This document shows positions 39,078-47,931 of a stretch of 64,000 nt of DNA, piece after piece; within the stretch, counting starts at the first letter, position 1, and each line of letters starts with the position of its first letter. The notes beneath the pieces are model-generated. The model made no database searches. It was not told the DNA's origin and saw only the letters and a program-made list of their open reading frames with translations. Position numbers and translations under genes: made by a program. The stretch spans positions 1-64,000 of the forward strand of contig NZ_JAAVNE010000005.1 in assembly GCF_012103215.1 (NCBI RefSeq), written 5' to 3'. This stretch comes from Falsiroseomonas selenitidurans. Lineage in GTDB: Bacteria; Pseudomonadota; Alphaproteobacteria; Acetobacterales; Acetobacteraceae.

Positions 39078-41195
39078 TTAACCCGCATCCAGCGTGGCCA
39101 GGCTGGTGTCATGCCCGAACAGCGCCAGCAGGCCGAGCGCGGCGCGGCCGCGGGGGCTGGCCAGGGACGGGTCGCGGTGCAGCAGCAGCGCCGCATCCTG
39201 GTGGGCGAGGTGGGTGAGGCGCGCCACCTCCTCCGCCTCCTCCCGCGGGTCCAGCAGGCGGGCGCCGGGCAGGCCGGATTGCCGGGCGCCCAGCGCATCG
39301 CCGCCGCCGCGGGTGAACAGATCCTCCTCGGCGATGCGGAAGCCGTCCTCCGTGTCCCGCAGCACCAGCAGGCGGCGCTTCTCCGCCTCCCCCAGCGCGG
39401 TGGAATGCACCAGCAGGCAGGAGGAAGGGCGCGAGCCGCGGCCGACCCGGCCGCGCAGCTGGTGCAGGGCCGCCAGGCCGAAGCGTTCCGCCTGCTCGAT
39501 CAGCATGATGGTCGCATCCGGCACGTCCACGCCCACCTCGATGACCGTGGTGGCCACCAGGAGCTGGGTGGTGCCGGCGGCGAAATCGGCCAGCGCGGCC
39601 TCCCGCACCGCCAGATCCTGCATCCCATGCGCCATGCCCACCTTGCCGGGGAAGCGCGCGGCGAGTTCGGCGAAACGGTCCTCGGCGGCCACCGAATCAT
39701 CATGCTCGCCGCCCGAGATGGCGCGCACCACCCAATAGGCACGCTCGCCCCGCGCCATGGCGTCGCCCAGCCGGTCGATCACGTCCGGCAGCCGGTCCTG
39801 GCCGACGATGCGCGTCGCGATGGGCTGCCGCCCCGCCGGCTTCCCTTCGAGGCGGGAGACCGCCATTTCCCCCCATTGCGTCAGCAGCAGGGTGCGCGGG
39901 ATGGGGGTGGCGGTCATCACCAGCATGTCCGCATCCTGGCCCTTGCGCGCCAGCATCAGCCGCTGGCCGGTGCCGAAGCGGTGCTGCTCATCCACCACCG
40001 AAAGACCCAGGTTGCGGAACACCACCGCCTCCTGGAACAGGGCATGGGTGCCGACCACCACCTGCACCATCCCATCCGCCAGGCCGCGCAGCACCCGCTT
40101 GCGGGCGGCGCCCTTCACGCTGCCGGTCAGCAGCTCGACCTGCACCCCGGCCGGCACGCAGAGCTTCTCCAAGGTCCGCAGATGCTGGCGGGCGAGCAGC
40201 TCGGTCGGCGCCATCAGCGCGGCCTGGGCGCCGGATTCGACGGCCTGGAGCATGGCCAGCACCGCGACCAGCGTCTTGCCGGACCCCACATCGCCCTGCA
40301 CCAGCCGCAGCATCCGCCGCGGCGCGGCCATGTCCGCGGCGATTTCCGCCAGCGCCTGGGCCTGGCCCGGGGTGGGTTCATGGCCGAAGGCGGCCAGCGC
40401 CTTCGCCGCCAGGGCGCCGGTGCCGGGCATGGCGCGCCCAGGGCGGTCCCGCTGCCGGCGGCGCACCAGGGCGATGGCGACCTGGTGCGCCAACAGCTCG
40501 TCATAGGCCAGGCGGCGGCGGGGCAGGGCGGGCAGGGGGCCGGCCGGGCGTTGCAGGGTGCGGATGGCGGTGGCGAAGGCGGGCCAGGCCTCCTGCGCCA
40601 CCAGGGAGGCATCGGCCCATTCGGGTGGGTCCGGCAGCAGGGCCAGGGCCTGGTCCATGGCGGCGGCGATGCGTCGCCCCGTCAGGCCGCGCACCATGGG
40701 CCAGACCGGCTCCACCAGCGGCAACTCGCCCGCCTGGGCCGCCACCTGCGGGTTCATCATGCCGAAGCCGCCCGAGCCCTCGGTCTGTACCCGGCCCGCC
40801 AGGAAGCGCGGCTCGCCCGGCGGCAGCAGCTTCAGGATCCAGGGCAGCCGGCCATTCATGAAGCGCAGCGTGATCGGCCGCCCCCCGGCCTCCGCCCGCA
40901 CCTCCACATAGGGGCGCAGGCTGCGGCCGGACCGGGCGGCGCGGTGGCCCAGCGCCACCGCCTCCAGCACGCAATCGGCATCCAGCGGCGCCTCTGCCGG
41001 CGTTGCCACCAGCTGGCGCACCACCACCCGTTCCGGCAGGTGCAGCAGCAGGTCGAAGATGCGCGGCCCGCCGCAGGCTTCCGCCAGCAGCCGGGCCAGG
41101 GTGGTCCCCACGCCCGGCAGCCCGCCGATCGGGCCGAGCAGCCCTGTCACAGGCGCATCATCGATGCCCGGTCCGCTTGCTGACAGTATTCCCAT
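39078..41195 (-). CDS. recG: ATP-dependent DNA helicase RecG
   Basis: A 705-residue branch-migration helicase that remodels stalled forks and Holliday junctions. An N-terminal wedge/OB domain (about residues 60-190) is followed by helicase motifs: Walker A LVQGDVGSGKTLVA, motif II as VVDEQHRFGTGQR, motif III as VMTATPIPRTLLLTQWG, and in domain two ATTVIEVGVDVPDATIMLIEQAERFGLAALHQLRGRVGRG (split here by residues; motifs V and VI). The C-terminal SGLPGARLLDP-type wedge is present. It is divergent from sdhE, with starts only 37 bases apart. Confidence 0.96.
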   Translation of the reverse strand: MGILSASGPGIDDAPVTGLLGPIGGLPGVGTTLARLLAEACGGPRIFDLLLHLPERVVVRQLVATPAEAPLDADCVLEAVALGHRAARSGRSLRPYVEVRAEAGGRPITLRFMNGRLPWILKLLPPGEPRFLAGRVQTEGSGGFGMMNPQVAAQAGELPLVEPVWPMVRGLTGRRIAAAMDQALALLPDPPEWADASLVAQEAWPAFATAIRTLQRPAGPLPALPRRRLAYDELLAHQVAIALVRRRQRDRPGRAMPGTGALAAKALAAFGHEPTPGQAQALAEIAADMAAPRRMLRLVQGDVGSGKTLVAVLAMLQAVESGAQAALMAPTELLARQHLRTLEKLCVPAGVQVELLTGSVKGAARKRVLRGLADGMVQVVVGTHALFQEAVVFRNLGLSVVDEQHRFGTGQRLMLARKGQDADMLVMTATPIPRTLLLTQWGEMAVSRLEGKPAGRQPIATRIVGQDRLPDVIDRLGDAMARGERAYWVVRAISGGEHDDSVAAEDRFAELAARFPGKVGMAHGMQDLAVREAALADFAAGTTQLLVATTVIEVGVDVPDATIMLIEQAERFGLAALHQLRGRVGRGSRPSSCLLVHSTALGEAEKRRLLVLRDTEDGFRIAEEDLFTRGGGDALGARQSGLPGARLLDPREEAEEVARLTHLAHQDAALLLHRDPSLASPRGRAALGLLALFGHDTSLATLDAG

Positions 41196-41232
41196 GGGCC
41201 TCTATATGACAGGGCGCGCCGCCGGCGCCGAC

Positions 41233-41568
41233 ATGTCCCAGATTCCCGGGAGCCTCAAGCTGTCCGACCCCACGCCTGCCGACTCCGAGCTCGACCCCCG
41301 CCGCCGCCGGCTGAACTTCCGGGCCTGGCACCGCGGCACCAAGGAGACCGACCTGATGGTCGGCGCCTTCGTCGCGCGCCACATCGCGACCTTCACGGAT
41401 GCCGAGCTGGATGAGCTGGAGCAGATCCTGGAGCTGCCCGATGTGGACCTCGGCGACTGGCTGATGCAGCGCCGGCCGATTCCGGCGGAGCTCGCCGGCC
41501 CGCTGCTGTCGCGCATGCTGGTGGAGTGCAACGAATCCGGCGCCGGGCTGCCGCCGCACCTGCGATGA
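41233..41568 (+). CDS. sdhE: Succinate dehydrogenase assembly factor 2 (SdhE family)
   Basis: A 111-residue protein from ATG 41233. Earlier in-frame ATGs at 41206 and 41194 are possible but less likely, as 41194 abuts the recG start. The core RRLNFRAWHRGTKETDLMVGAF carries the RxxWRGxxExD-like motif used to attach FAD covalently to the succinate dehydrogenase flavoprotein; Gly in the RG pair is present (HRGTKE). LDELEQILELPDVDLGDWLM matches the second conserved helix. It overlaps mfd by ATGA. Confidence 0.92.
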   Translation: MSQIPGSLKLSDPTPADSELDPRRRRLNFRAWHRGTKETDLMVGAFVARHIATFTDAELDELEQILELPDVDLGDWLMQRRPIPAELAGPLLSRMLVECNESGAGLPPHLR

Positions 41569-44500
41569 ACATCCTGACGGTCCATGGCGCGCCGGAAGGA
41601 TTCGACGCGCTGCTGCTCGCCCGCCGCCGCGCCGAATCGTCCGGCCCGGTGCTGCATGTCTGCCGCGACGACGCCCGCATGGCCCGGATGGCGGAGGCGC
41701 TGGCCTTCTTCGCCCCGCATGGGGAGGTGCTGCGCTTCCCGGCCTGGGACTGCCTGCCCTATGACCGCGTCTCGCCCAACCCCGAGATCGTCTCCGAACG
41801 CGTCGCGACGCTGACCCGGCTGGCCGAGCCCGGCCAGGCGCCGCGCATCCTGCTGACCACCATCAACGCCCTGGTGCAGAAGGTGCCGCCGCGCGCCGCC
41901 TTCCAGGGTTCCACGCTCGCGCTGAAGCGCGGCGGCCGGGTGAAGCCGGAGAAGCTGACCGCGTTCCTGGAAGCCAATGGCTACCACCGCACCGGCTCCG
42001 TCATGGAGCACGGCGAATACGCGGTGCGCGGCGGCATCGTGGACCTGTTCCCCTCCGGCCAATCCGAGCCCGTGCGTCTGGACTTCTTCGGCGACGAGAT
42101 CGACGACCTTTCCCGATTCGACACCGCCAGCCAGAGACGCGGCGAGAAGGTCGATGCCCTGGTGCTGCGCCCGGTGGGGGAGGTGTTCCTCGACCCCGAT
42201 TCGATCAGCCGCTTCCGCTCCGGCTACCGCGAATTGTTTGGCGCGGCCGCCGGCGAGGATCCGCTTTATGTCAGCGTCTCCGCCGGGCGGCGCCATCCCG
42301 GCATGGAGCACTGGGCCGGGCTGTTCCACGACCATATGGAAACCCTGCTGGACCATCTGGGGGAGGGGGTCTCCGTCTCCCTCGACCACCAAGCCGAGGA
42401 TGCGCTGGCGGCCCGGCTGGAAATGGTGGTGGACCATTACGAGGCGCGGCGGATGCCGACCCGGGAAGGCGAGGTGCCCTACCGCCCCGCGCCGCCGGAC
42501 CGCCTGTATATCGACCATGATGGCTGGATCGACATGCTCGAGGCGGCGCGGGTCTTCCGCTTCTCGCCCTTCGACCAGCCGGAACACGCGGCGGGCATCG
42601 ATGCCGGCGGGCGGCTCGGCCGGCTGTTCAACGATGTGCGGGCGGAAGGCCGGAACGTGTTCCAGGCCTATGGCGAGCACGCGGCGATGCTGGCGAAGCG
42701 CAAGCTGCGCCCGGTGCTGGCGGCCTGGACGCGAGGCTCCCGCGAAAGGCTGGCCAACCTGCTGCGGGAGAACAATATCGCGGCCGAGCCGGTGGAGGAT
42801 TTCCTCGCCGTCCAGAAGCTGCCCATGGGCACGGTGGCGCTCGCCATCGTCGGGGTGGAGCGCGGCTTCGTCGCGCCCGCGGATCGCCATGCGGACGGCC
42901 TGGCGCTGGTCGGCGAGCAGGATCTGCTGGGTGAACGCATTGCCCGCCCGCCGCGCCGCCGCAAGCGCGCCGACCAGTTCATCGCCGATGCGACGGAAAT
43001 CGCCCAGGGCGACCTGGTGGTGCACCAGGACCATGGCATCGGCCGCTATGACGGGCTGGAGACGATCCGCATCAGCGAGGCGCCGCATGAATGCCTGCGG
43101 CTGATCTATGACGGCGGCGACAAGCTTTTTCTCCCCGTCGAGAATATCGAGGTTCTTTCGAGGTTCGGCTCGGACGCCGCCGGCGTGGCGCTGGACAAGC
43201 TGGGCGGTTCCACCTGGCAGGCCCGCAAGGCCAAGGCCAAGAACCGCATCGCGGATATGGCGGCGGCACTGATCCGCATCGCCGCCGAACGCCAGACGCG
43301 CGACGCGCCGGCCGCGATTCCGCCCGAAGGCGCCTGGGACGAATTCTGCGCGAGATTCCCCTTCGCCGAAACCGAGGACCAGCAGCGCGCCATCGCCGAT
43401 GTGCTGGAGGATCTGGCCGCCGGCCGGCCGATGGATCGCCTGATCTGCGGCGATGTCGGCTTCGGCAAGACGGAGGTCGCACTGCGCGCCGCCTTCGCGG
43501 TGGCCATGTCCGGCACCCAGGTGGCGGTGGTGGTGCCGACCACGCTGCTCGCCCGCCAGCATTTCCGCGTCTTCTCCACGCGCTTCGAGGGGCTGCCGAT
43601 CAAGGTGGCCCAACTCTCCCGCATGGTGAATGCGAAGGACGCGCAGGCGGTGCGCGACGGCGTCAAGGACGGCACCATCAACATCGTCGTCGGCACCCAT
43701 GCGCTGCTGGCGAAATCGATCGAATTCGCCGACCTGGGCCTCGTCATCGTCGATGAGGAGCAGCATTTCGGCGTCGCCCACAAGGAACGGCTGAAGCAGT
43801 TCAAGGCCGATGTCCATGTGCTGACGCTGACGGCCACACCCATCCCGCGCACCCTGCAACTGGCGCTGACCGGCGTGCGGGAGATGAGCGTGATCGCCAC
43901 CCCGCCGGTCGACCGGCTGGCTGTGCGCACCTTCATCACCCCCTGGGACAGCGTGGTGATCCGCGAGGCGATCCTGCGCGAGCGATTCCGCGGCGGCCAG
44001 GTGTTCTGCGTCTGCCCGCGGCTGGAGGACCTGCCGCGGCTGCGCGAACGCCTGACGGAGATCGTGCCGGAGGCGCGCATCGTCGAGGCACATGGGCGGC
44101 TGGCACCGACCGAGCTCGAACGGGTGATGACCGAATTCGGCGACCAGAAATACGACATCCTGCTCTCCACCAATATTGTGGAGAGCGGGCTCGACATGCC
44201 CGCGGTGAACACGCTGCTGATCCATCGCGCCGACATGTTCGGCCTGGCCGGGCTGTACCAGCTGCGCGGCCGCGTCGGCCGCGGCAAGCTGCGCGGCTAT
44301 GCCTATCTCACCTGGCCGCAGACCCACCGGCTTTCGGCGGCGGCCGAGAAGCGGCTGGAGGTGATGCAGACGCTGGACAATCTCGGCGCCGGCTTCACCC
44401 TGGCCAGCCACGACCTCGACATCCGCGGCGCCGGCAACCTGCTGGGCGACGAGCAATCCGGCCATATCAGGGAAGTTGGCATCGAGCTGTACCAGCAGAT

Positions 44501-45173
44501 GCTGGAGGATGCGGTGCAGACCCTTAAATCCGGCGCGCGCGAGGAGGCGCGGGAGGATCGGGACTGGACGCCGCAGATCAATCTCGGCCTGCCGGTGATG
44601 CTGCCCGAGGCCTATGTGCGCGACCTGCCCGTCCGCCTCGGCCTGTATCGCCGCATCGGGTCCCTGCAGACGGAAGCCGAGATCGAGGCGATGGCCGCCG
44701 AGCTGGCGGATCGCTTCGGCCAGTTGCCGGCGGAGGCGGAGACTCTGCTGCAGGTGGTCTGGCTGAAGGCGCTGTGCCGCCAGGTGGGGGTGGAGAAGCT
44801 GGATGTCGGGCCGAAGGGCATCGTGCTGGCCTTCCGCGGCAACCGCTTTCCCAACCCGCCCGGACTGATCGAATGGGTCACGGGCCAGCACGGGGCGGCC
44901 AAGCTGCGGCCGGACCAGAAGCTGGCCTGGGCGCAGGAGATGCCCTACGAGGCGCGCATCCGCGCCGCCCGGGACCTGCTGGCCGCGCTGGCCGAGGTGG
45001 CGCAGGGCAGGGTTCCCAGGCCCAGCGCCCCGCCACCGCCGCCGCCGAAGGGCCCGGCGCCGAAGGCCGCCCCGGCCTTCAAGAAGACGGTCTTCCGCAC
45101 CGGCAATGTGCCGCCGGCGCCAAAGGGCGCGGCGACGAAGCCGATCCCCTTTCCGGGGCGCTGGAAGCGGTAG
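41565..45173 (+). CDS. mfd: Transcription-repair coupling factor
   Basis: A 1202-residue translocase that removes stalled RNA polymerase and recruits UvrA. It starts at ATG 41565 on a four-base overlap with sdhE. An N-terminal UvrB-like part contains FPAWDCLPYDRVSPNPEIVSER. The CarD-like polymerase-interaction domain begins GDLVVHQDHGIGRYDGLE. The motor has Walker A LICGDVGFGKTEVAL, DEEQHFGV, LTLTATPIPRTLQLAL and LSTNIVESGLDMP. The TRCF C-terminal domain follows. A 50-residue Pro/Ala/Lys tail (PPPPPPKGPAPKAAP) extends beyond the usual end and is probably disordered. Confidence 0.97.
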   Translation: MNILTVHGAPEGFDALLLARRRAESSGPVLHVCRDDARMARMAEALAFFAPHGEVLRFPAWDCLPYDRVSPNPEIVSERVATLTRLAEPGQAPRILLTTINALVQKVPPRAAFQGSTLALKRGGRVKPEKLTAFLEANGYHRTGSVMEHGEYAVRGGIVDLFPSGQSEPVRLDFFGDEIDDLSRFDTASQRRGEKVDALVLRPVGEVFLDPDSISRFRSGYRELFGAAAGEDPLYVSVSAGRRHPGMEHWAGLFHDHMETLLDHLGEGVSVSLDHQAEDALAARLEMVVDHYEARRMPTREGEVPYRPAPPDRLYIDHDGWIDMLEAARVFRFSPFDQPEHAAGIDAGGRLGRLFNDVRAEGRNVFQAYGEHAAMLAKRKLRPVLAAWTRGSRERLANLLRENNIAAEPVEDFLAVQKLPMGTVALAIVGVERGFVAPADRHADGLALVGEQDLLGERIARPPRRRKRADQFIADATEIAQGDLVVHQDHGIGRYDGLETIRISEAPHECLRLIYDGGDKLFLPVENIEVLSRFGSDAAGVALDKLGGSTWQARKAKAKNRIADMAAALIRIAAERQTRDAPAAIPPEGAWDEFCARFPFAETEDQQRAIADVLEDLAAGRPMDRLICGDVGFGKTEVALRAAFAVAMSGTQVAVVVPTTLLARQHFRVFSTRFEGLPIKVAQLSRMVNAKDAQAVRDGVKDGTINIVVGTHALLAKSIEFADLGLVIVDEEQHFGVAHKERLKQFKADVHVLTLTATPIPRTLQLALTGVREMSVIATPPVDRLAVRTFITPWDSVVIREAILRERFRGGQVFCVCPRLEDLPRLRERLTEIVPEARIVEAHGRLAPTELERVMTEFGDQKYDILLSTNIVESGLDMPAVNTLLIHRADMFGLAGLYQLRGRVGRGKLRGYAYLTWPQTHRLSAAAEKRLEVMQTLDNLGAGFTLASHDLDIRGAGNLLGDEQSGHIREVGIELYQQMLEDAVQTLKSGAREEAREDRDWTPQINLGLPVMLPEAYVRDLPVRLGLYRRIGSLQTEAEIEAMAAELADRFGQLPAEAETLLQVVWLKALCRQVGVEKLDVGPKGIVLAFRGNRFPNPPGLIEWVTGQHGAAKLRPDQKLAWAQEMPYEARIRAARDLLAALAEVAQGRVPRPSAPPPPPPKGPAPKAAPAFKKTVFRTGNVPPAPKGAATKPIPFPGRWKR

Positions 45174-45255
45174 GGCGTTTCCCCGGTCGCCGGATCACCC
45201 GGCGACCCGTTCAGGTGCGGCATGGCGGCGAGCGGATCCGGCGCCGGGACGGGCG

Positions 45256-45915
45256 TCAGCCCTCCACCACCGCCACATCCAGCAGCCGCTCGATCACCTC
45301 CGGCTCCTGCGCGCCCGCAATGGCATGCCGCCCCTGCACCACGAAGCAGGGCACGCCGTTGATGCCGAGCCGGTGCGCGCGGAGGTTGTCCGCATGCACC
45401 GCCTCCGCCTCCGCCGGGCTGGCCAGGAGGCGACGCGTGGCCAGCGGGTCCATGCCGAGCCCGGCCGCGACCGCCACCAGCACCCCGATCTCCCCGATAT
45501 CCTCGCCCTCGCAGAAATAGGCCTGGAACAGCGCGTCCACCGCCTCCGCCGCCATCCCGTGGCGCTCCGCCAGCCGCACCAGCCGGTGCGCGTCGAGCGA
45601 CGGCGGGATGCGGCGGATGCGGTCGAACTGGAAGTTCACCCCTTCGCCGCGGCCAAGCTCCGCGATGGTGGCGTGCAGGCGCCGGGCGCGGTCCTCGCCG
45701 CCGAATTTGCGGATGATGTAGTCACCGCGCGGCACGCCGCCCGGCGCGATGTCCGGGTTCAGCAGGAAGGGCCGCCAGCTGAGGTCGGCGGCGATGTCCG
45801 GCCGCGCCCGCAGGGTGCGGCGCAGCCGGCGCGTGCCGAGGAAGCACCAGGGGCAGACCAGGTCGAAGACGATCTCGATCTGCAGGCGGGCGCGCGGAGG
45901 GGCGAGGATATTCAC
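45256..45915 (-). CDS. DsbA-family oxidoreductase (FrnE/2-hydroxychromene-isomerase type)
   Basis: A 219-residue thioredoxin-fold protein read from GTG 45915. The active site is VCPWCFLG (C-x-x-C) near residue 23 after a single beta strand, and the cis-proline loop is GINGVPCFVV near residue 185. The long helical insert with RPFLLNPDIAPGG and SLDAHRLVRLAERHG is typical of FrnE-like cytoplasmic oxidoreductases. No signal peptide is seen. It is 32 bases downstream of the globin gene on the same strand, so the pair may share a redox or stress role. Confidence 0.87.
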   Translation of the reverse strand: MNILAPPRARLQIEIVFDLVCPWCFLGTRRLRRTLRARPDIAADLSWRPFLLNPDIAPGGVPRGDYIIRKFGGEDRARRLHATIAELGRGEGVNFQFDRIRRIPPSLDAHRLVRLAERHGMAAEAVDALFQAYFCEGEDIGEIGVLVAVAAGLGMDPLATRRLLASPAEAEAVHADNLRAHRLGINGVPCFVVQGRHAIAGAQEPEVIERLLDVAVVEG

Positions 45916-45947
45916 GCCGACATGATAGCACCCCGCGCGGCCCTGAG

Positions 45948-46370
45948 TCAGGCGCTGGCGGAGGACCCGGCCGCGGCGATCATCGTCTCGGCCAGCAGCG
46001 CATAGGCGGCGGCCCAGGCTTCCCGCAACTCGGGCGTGAAGGCGGCGCCCAGCCCGTCCTGCAGCACGTCGAGCAGCGCGGTCGCGACCGTGTCGTAATG
46101 CGCCGGCTGCACGCCATAGGTGCCATGCCGTTCCCCCAGCGCGATCACCGCGGGCAGAAGCTGGTCCGGCACCCGGAGATTGGTCGCCACGAAGCCGATC
46201 GCCTGCATCAGCTTGCGGCCCTGCACGACGAGATCGGCGTTGCGGAACAGCGGCCGCAGCGCTGGGTCCAGTTCGAACAAGCGCTCGTAGAAGGCGGCAG
46301 CCGCCGGGGTGGCGAGTGGTGCCACCATGGCAAAGCTCGTCTCCACAAGCGAGATCTGGGCAGGGGTCAT
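45948..46370 (-). CDS. Single-domain bacterial globin
   Basis: A 140-residue globin of the Vitreoscilla/flavohaemoglobin-head type, without a reductase domain. It starts at ATG 46370 (MTPAQISLVETSF). The B-helix Tyr is in AAFYERLFELDP (Tyr28), where a B10 tyrosine stabilises bound O2. The proximal His lies in ALGERHGTYGVQPAHYD, matching the F helix. The usual C-terminal helix with AWAAAYALLAETMI closes the fold. Likely roles are O2 or NO handling. It is followed by the DsbA-like gene. Confidence 0.88.
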   Translation of the reverse strand: MTPAQISLVETSFAMVAPLATPAAAAFYERLFELDPALRPLFRNADLVVQGRKLMQAIGFVATNLRVPDQLLPAVIALGERHGTYGVQPAHYDTVATALLDVLQDGLGAAFTPELREAWAAAYALLAETMIAAAGSSASA

Positions 46371-46416
46371 GCACGGCACTCCGGCGGGGGCGGCGGGTCT
46401 TGGCCCGCCGCCGGTT

Positions 46417-46773
46417 TCAATGCCATTTCGCCAGGTTTCGCCCGGCGTCACGCGCCGCGATCCGGCCTTGCCACAGGCAGAGCAGCGGCGTGACCACAAG
46501 CTCCATGACCAGCGCGGCGCCCATGGGCAGGCCCGGCCAGCCCGATCCGGGCAGCGCCGCCAGCCGTGCCAGCCCGCCCAGCACGACGATCGCGGTCAGC
46601 AGCCGGAACCGGGCGGTACGGCGCGGCAAGGCGGGCAGGGTGCTCCAGAAGCCCAGGCCGATGCCCAGAAGCAGTCCGGAGAGATAGCGGTAGTGGCTGT
46701 CCGCCGCGGCATCCCAGCCGATCGCGCCGAGCATCATCGGCCCCAGGATCACGCCCGCGGCCCCGGCCAGCAC
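46417..46773 (-). CDS. DUF4345-like small membrane protein with an unclear start
   Basis: A protein of at least 118 residues with four hydrophobic helices. Segments SHYRYLSGLLLGIGLGFW and FRLLTAIVVLGGLARL match the DUF4345 family pattern. The first usable start is GTG 46773, but the same frame continues upstream as LLRIAIAIAGCVP, completing a first helix the family normally has. No ATG, GTG or TTG was found in that extension. A CTG at 46812, with GGG-rich sequence upstream, is an alternative. It lies 46 bases upstream of the globin gene on the same strand. Function unknown. Confidence 0.65.
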   Translation of the reverse strand: MLAGAAGVILGPMMLGAIGWDAAADSHYRYLSGLLLGIGLGFWSTLPALPRRTARFRLLTAIVVLGGLARLAALPGSGWPGLPMGAALVMELVVTPLLCLWQGRIAARDAGRNLAKWH

Positions 46774-46883
46774 CGGAACACAACCGGCGATTGCAATCGC
46801 GATCCGGAGCAGTCCCAGCCCTGCCGGGCTCGTGCGGGACCCGGCCGCGCCGGGATCGCCCGGATCAGGGGGCAGGGCGCCGG

Positions 46884-47054
46884 CTACCAGCGCACCAGCG
46901 GATCGTAGGGCTGCACCATCTGCGCCGGTTCGAAGGCGGCGCGCACCACATCGCCGAATCCAAAAGCCAGGCCGACCAGGGCAAGCACGGCGACAACCAC
47001 CACGGTGGTGTGGACCAGTCGCTTACGGCGCACAGGATTAGGGGGTGGTTGCAT
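46884..47054 (-). CDS. 56-residue single-helix membrane protein
   Basis: A small open frame from ATG 47054 to TAG 46884-46886. The N-terminus is basic and Pro-rich (MQPPPNPVRRKRL), followed by one clear membrane helix (TTVVVVAVLALVGLAFGFG, residues 16-34) and a short polar tail ending in MVQPYDPLVRW. The positive charges before the helix predict a cytoplasmic N-terminus. Protein-like composition and a sensible helix support it despite its size. It is 111 bases upstream of the DUF4345-like gene on the same strand. Function unknown. Confidence 0.65.
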   Translation of the reverse strand: MQPPPNPVRRKRLVHTTVVVVAVLALVGLAFGFGDVVRAAFEPAQMVQPYDPLVRW

Positions 47055-47408
47055 GCGCGGAACCTAGTCCAACCCCCCGGTCGAAGTCCACCCAAGGTTG
47101 CGCTGGGCAATAAAATGCAATCATATTTCCAGGGGCTGCATGCCGGTACTGGCGCAGGCGGCGCGGCAGCTCGGGCGGATGCCGCGCAAACGCACCGGAT
47201 GGCGGTCATCCGCCATTCCACTCCGCTTTCCGACAGGCCCGAACCGGGGCGGCGCCCCGCCACGTCGCGTTTCCTGGGTTTGATCAGGTGTTTTGCAACG
47301 CCGCTGCAAGCCCCGGCGTCGTATCACGAAAGCCGGAGCAGCCCGGTGCCTACCCGGCGACTCGGGCGCGGCGCAGCCAGGCGGTCGCGGCGGGGCCGGG
47401 CGAGCCCC
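47055..47408. other. 354-base intergenic region without a supported gene
   Basis: No convincing coding frame was found on either strand. The part nearest 47060-47130 is AT-richer (CAATAAAATGCAATCATATT) and could hold the promoter of the leftward 56-residue gene. Short inverted repeats are visible: CGGATG and CATCCG around 47197-47213, and CGGGGC and GCCCCG with a three-base loop around 47248-47262. These could act as terminators for the gene ending at 47409. Confidence 0.4.
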
Positions 47409-47744
47409 TCATACCGCCCGCAGCGCCCGCGTCGCCGCGTCGCGCGTCGCGACCAGGGCGGCGAGCATGGCGCCGGCCTGCTTCATCGCCCCGGCCTCGC
47501 TGGCATCGAGGTCCGCCACCTGTTCCTCCGCATGGCCAACGCCGGCGACAAGCTGCTCCCGCAGTTCATCGAGCTGGGCGCGCACCGCCATGCGGTCGCA
47601 ATCCGGCGCGGCCAGCCATTCGCCGGCGATCACCTCCACCTCCCGCGCCATGCGCCCCGGCGCGGCGCCGCGGCCGGCCAGCGCCAGCAGCCGGGTGATC
47701 GCGGCATCGACCGGGCGCACCGGTCGCGGCTTGCGTACTGCCAT
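47409..47744 (-). CDS. Hypothetical helical protein
   Basis: A 111-residue protein from ATG 47744, which has AGAGG eight bases upstream. A TTG at 47753 would add three residues. It is almost wholly alpha-helical by composition, with heptad-like stretches (AVRAQLDELREQLVAGVGHAEEQV), a basic N-terminus (AVRKPRPVRPV) and no cysteine cluster, signal or membrane helix. No family was recognised. It is divergent from the chemoreceptor gene, with 187 bases between the starts, so a shared promoter region and a link to chemotaxis or motility are possible but unproven. Confidence 0.6.
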   Translation of the reverse strand: MAVRKPRPVRPVDAAITRLLALAGRGAAPGRMAREVEVIAGEWLAAPDCDRMAVRAQLDELREQLVAGVGHAEEQVADLDASEAGAMKQAGAMLAALVATRDAATRALRAV

Positions 47745-47931
47745 TCTGCTCAACCTCTCTGGGAGTCGCAGCGTATCATATTCTGGTTTTGTTCCAAGGG
47801 CGATCCCGCCGGGCGCCTTGGCCGCACCGCCGGCGCGCCGGCTCCGGGTTTATTCCCCATTATCATTCGTAGCATAGCTTTGCGGGCTCGCCCGGCCCCT
47901 GCGGCCGGTACCAGCGGAGGATTTCCCGGAC

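Noticed and set aside
41202..44891. 1229-residue open frame antisense to mfd and sdhE
   Set aside because: Mfd motifs are complete on the plus strand; the antisense frame is typical high-GC third-position shadow sequence.
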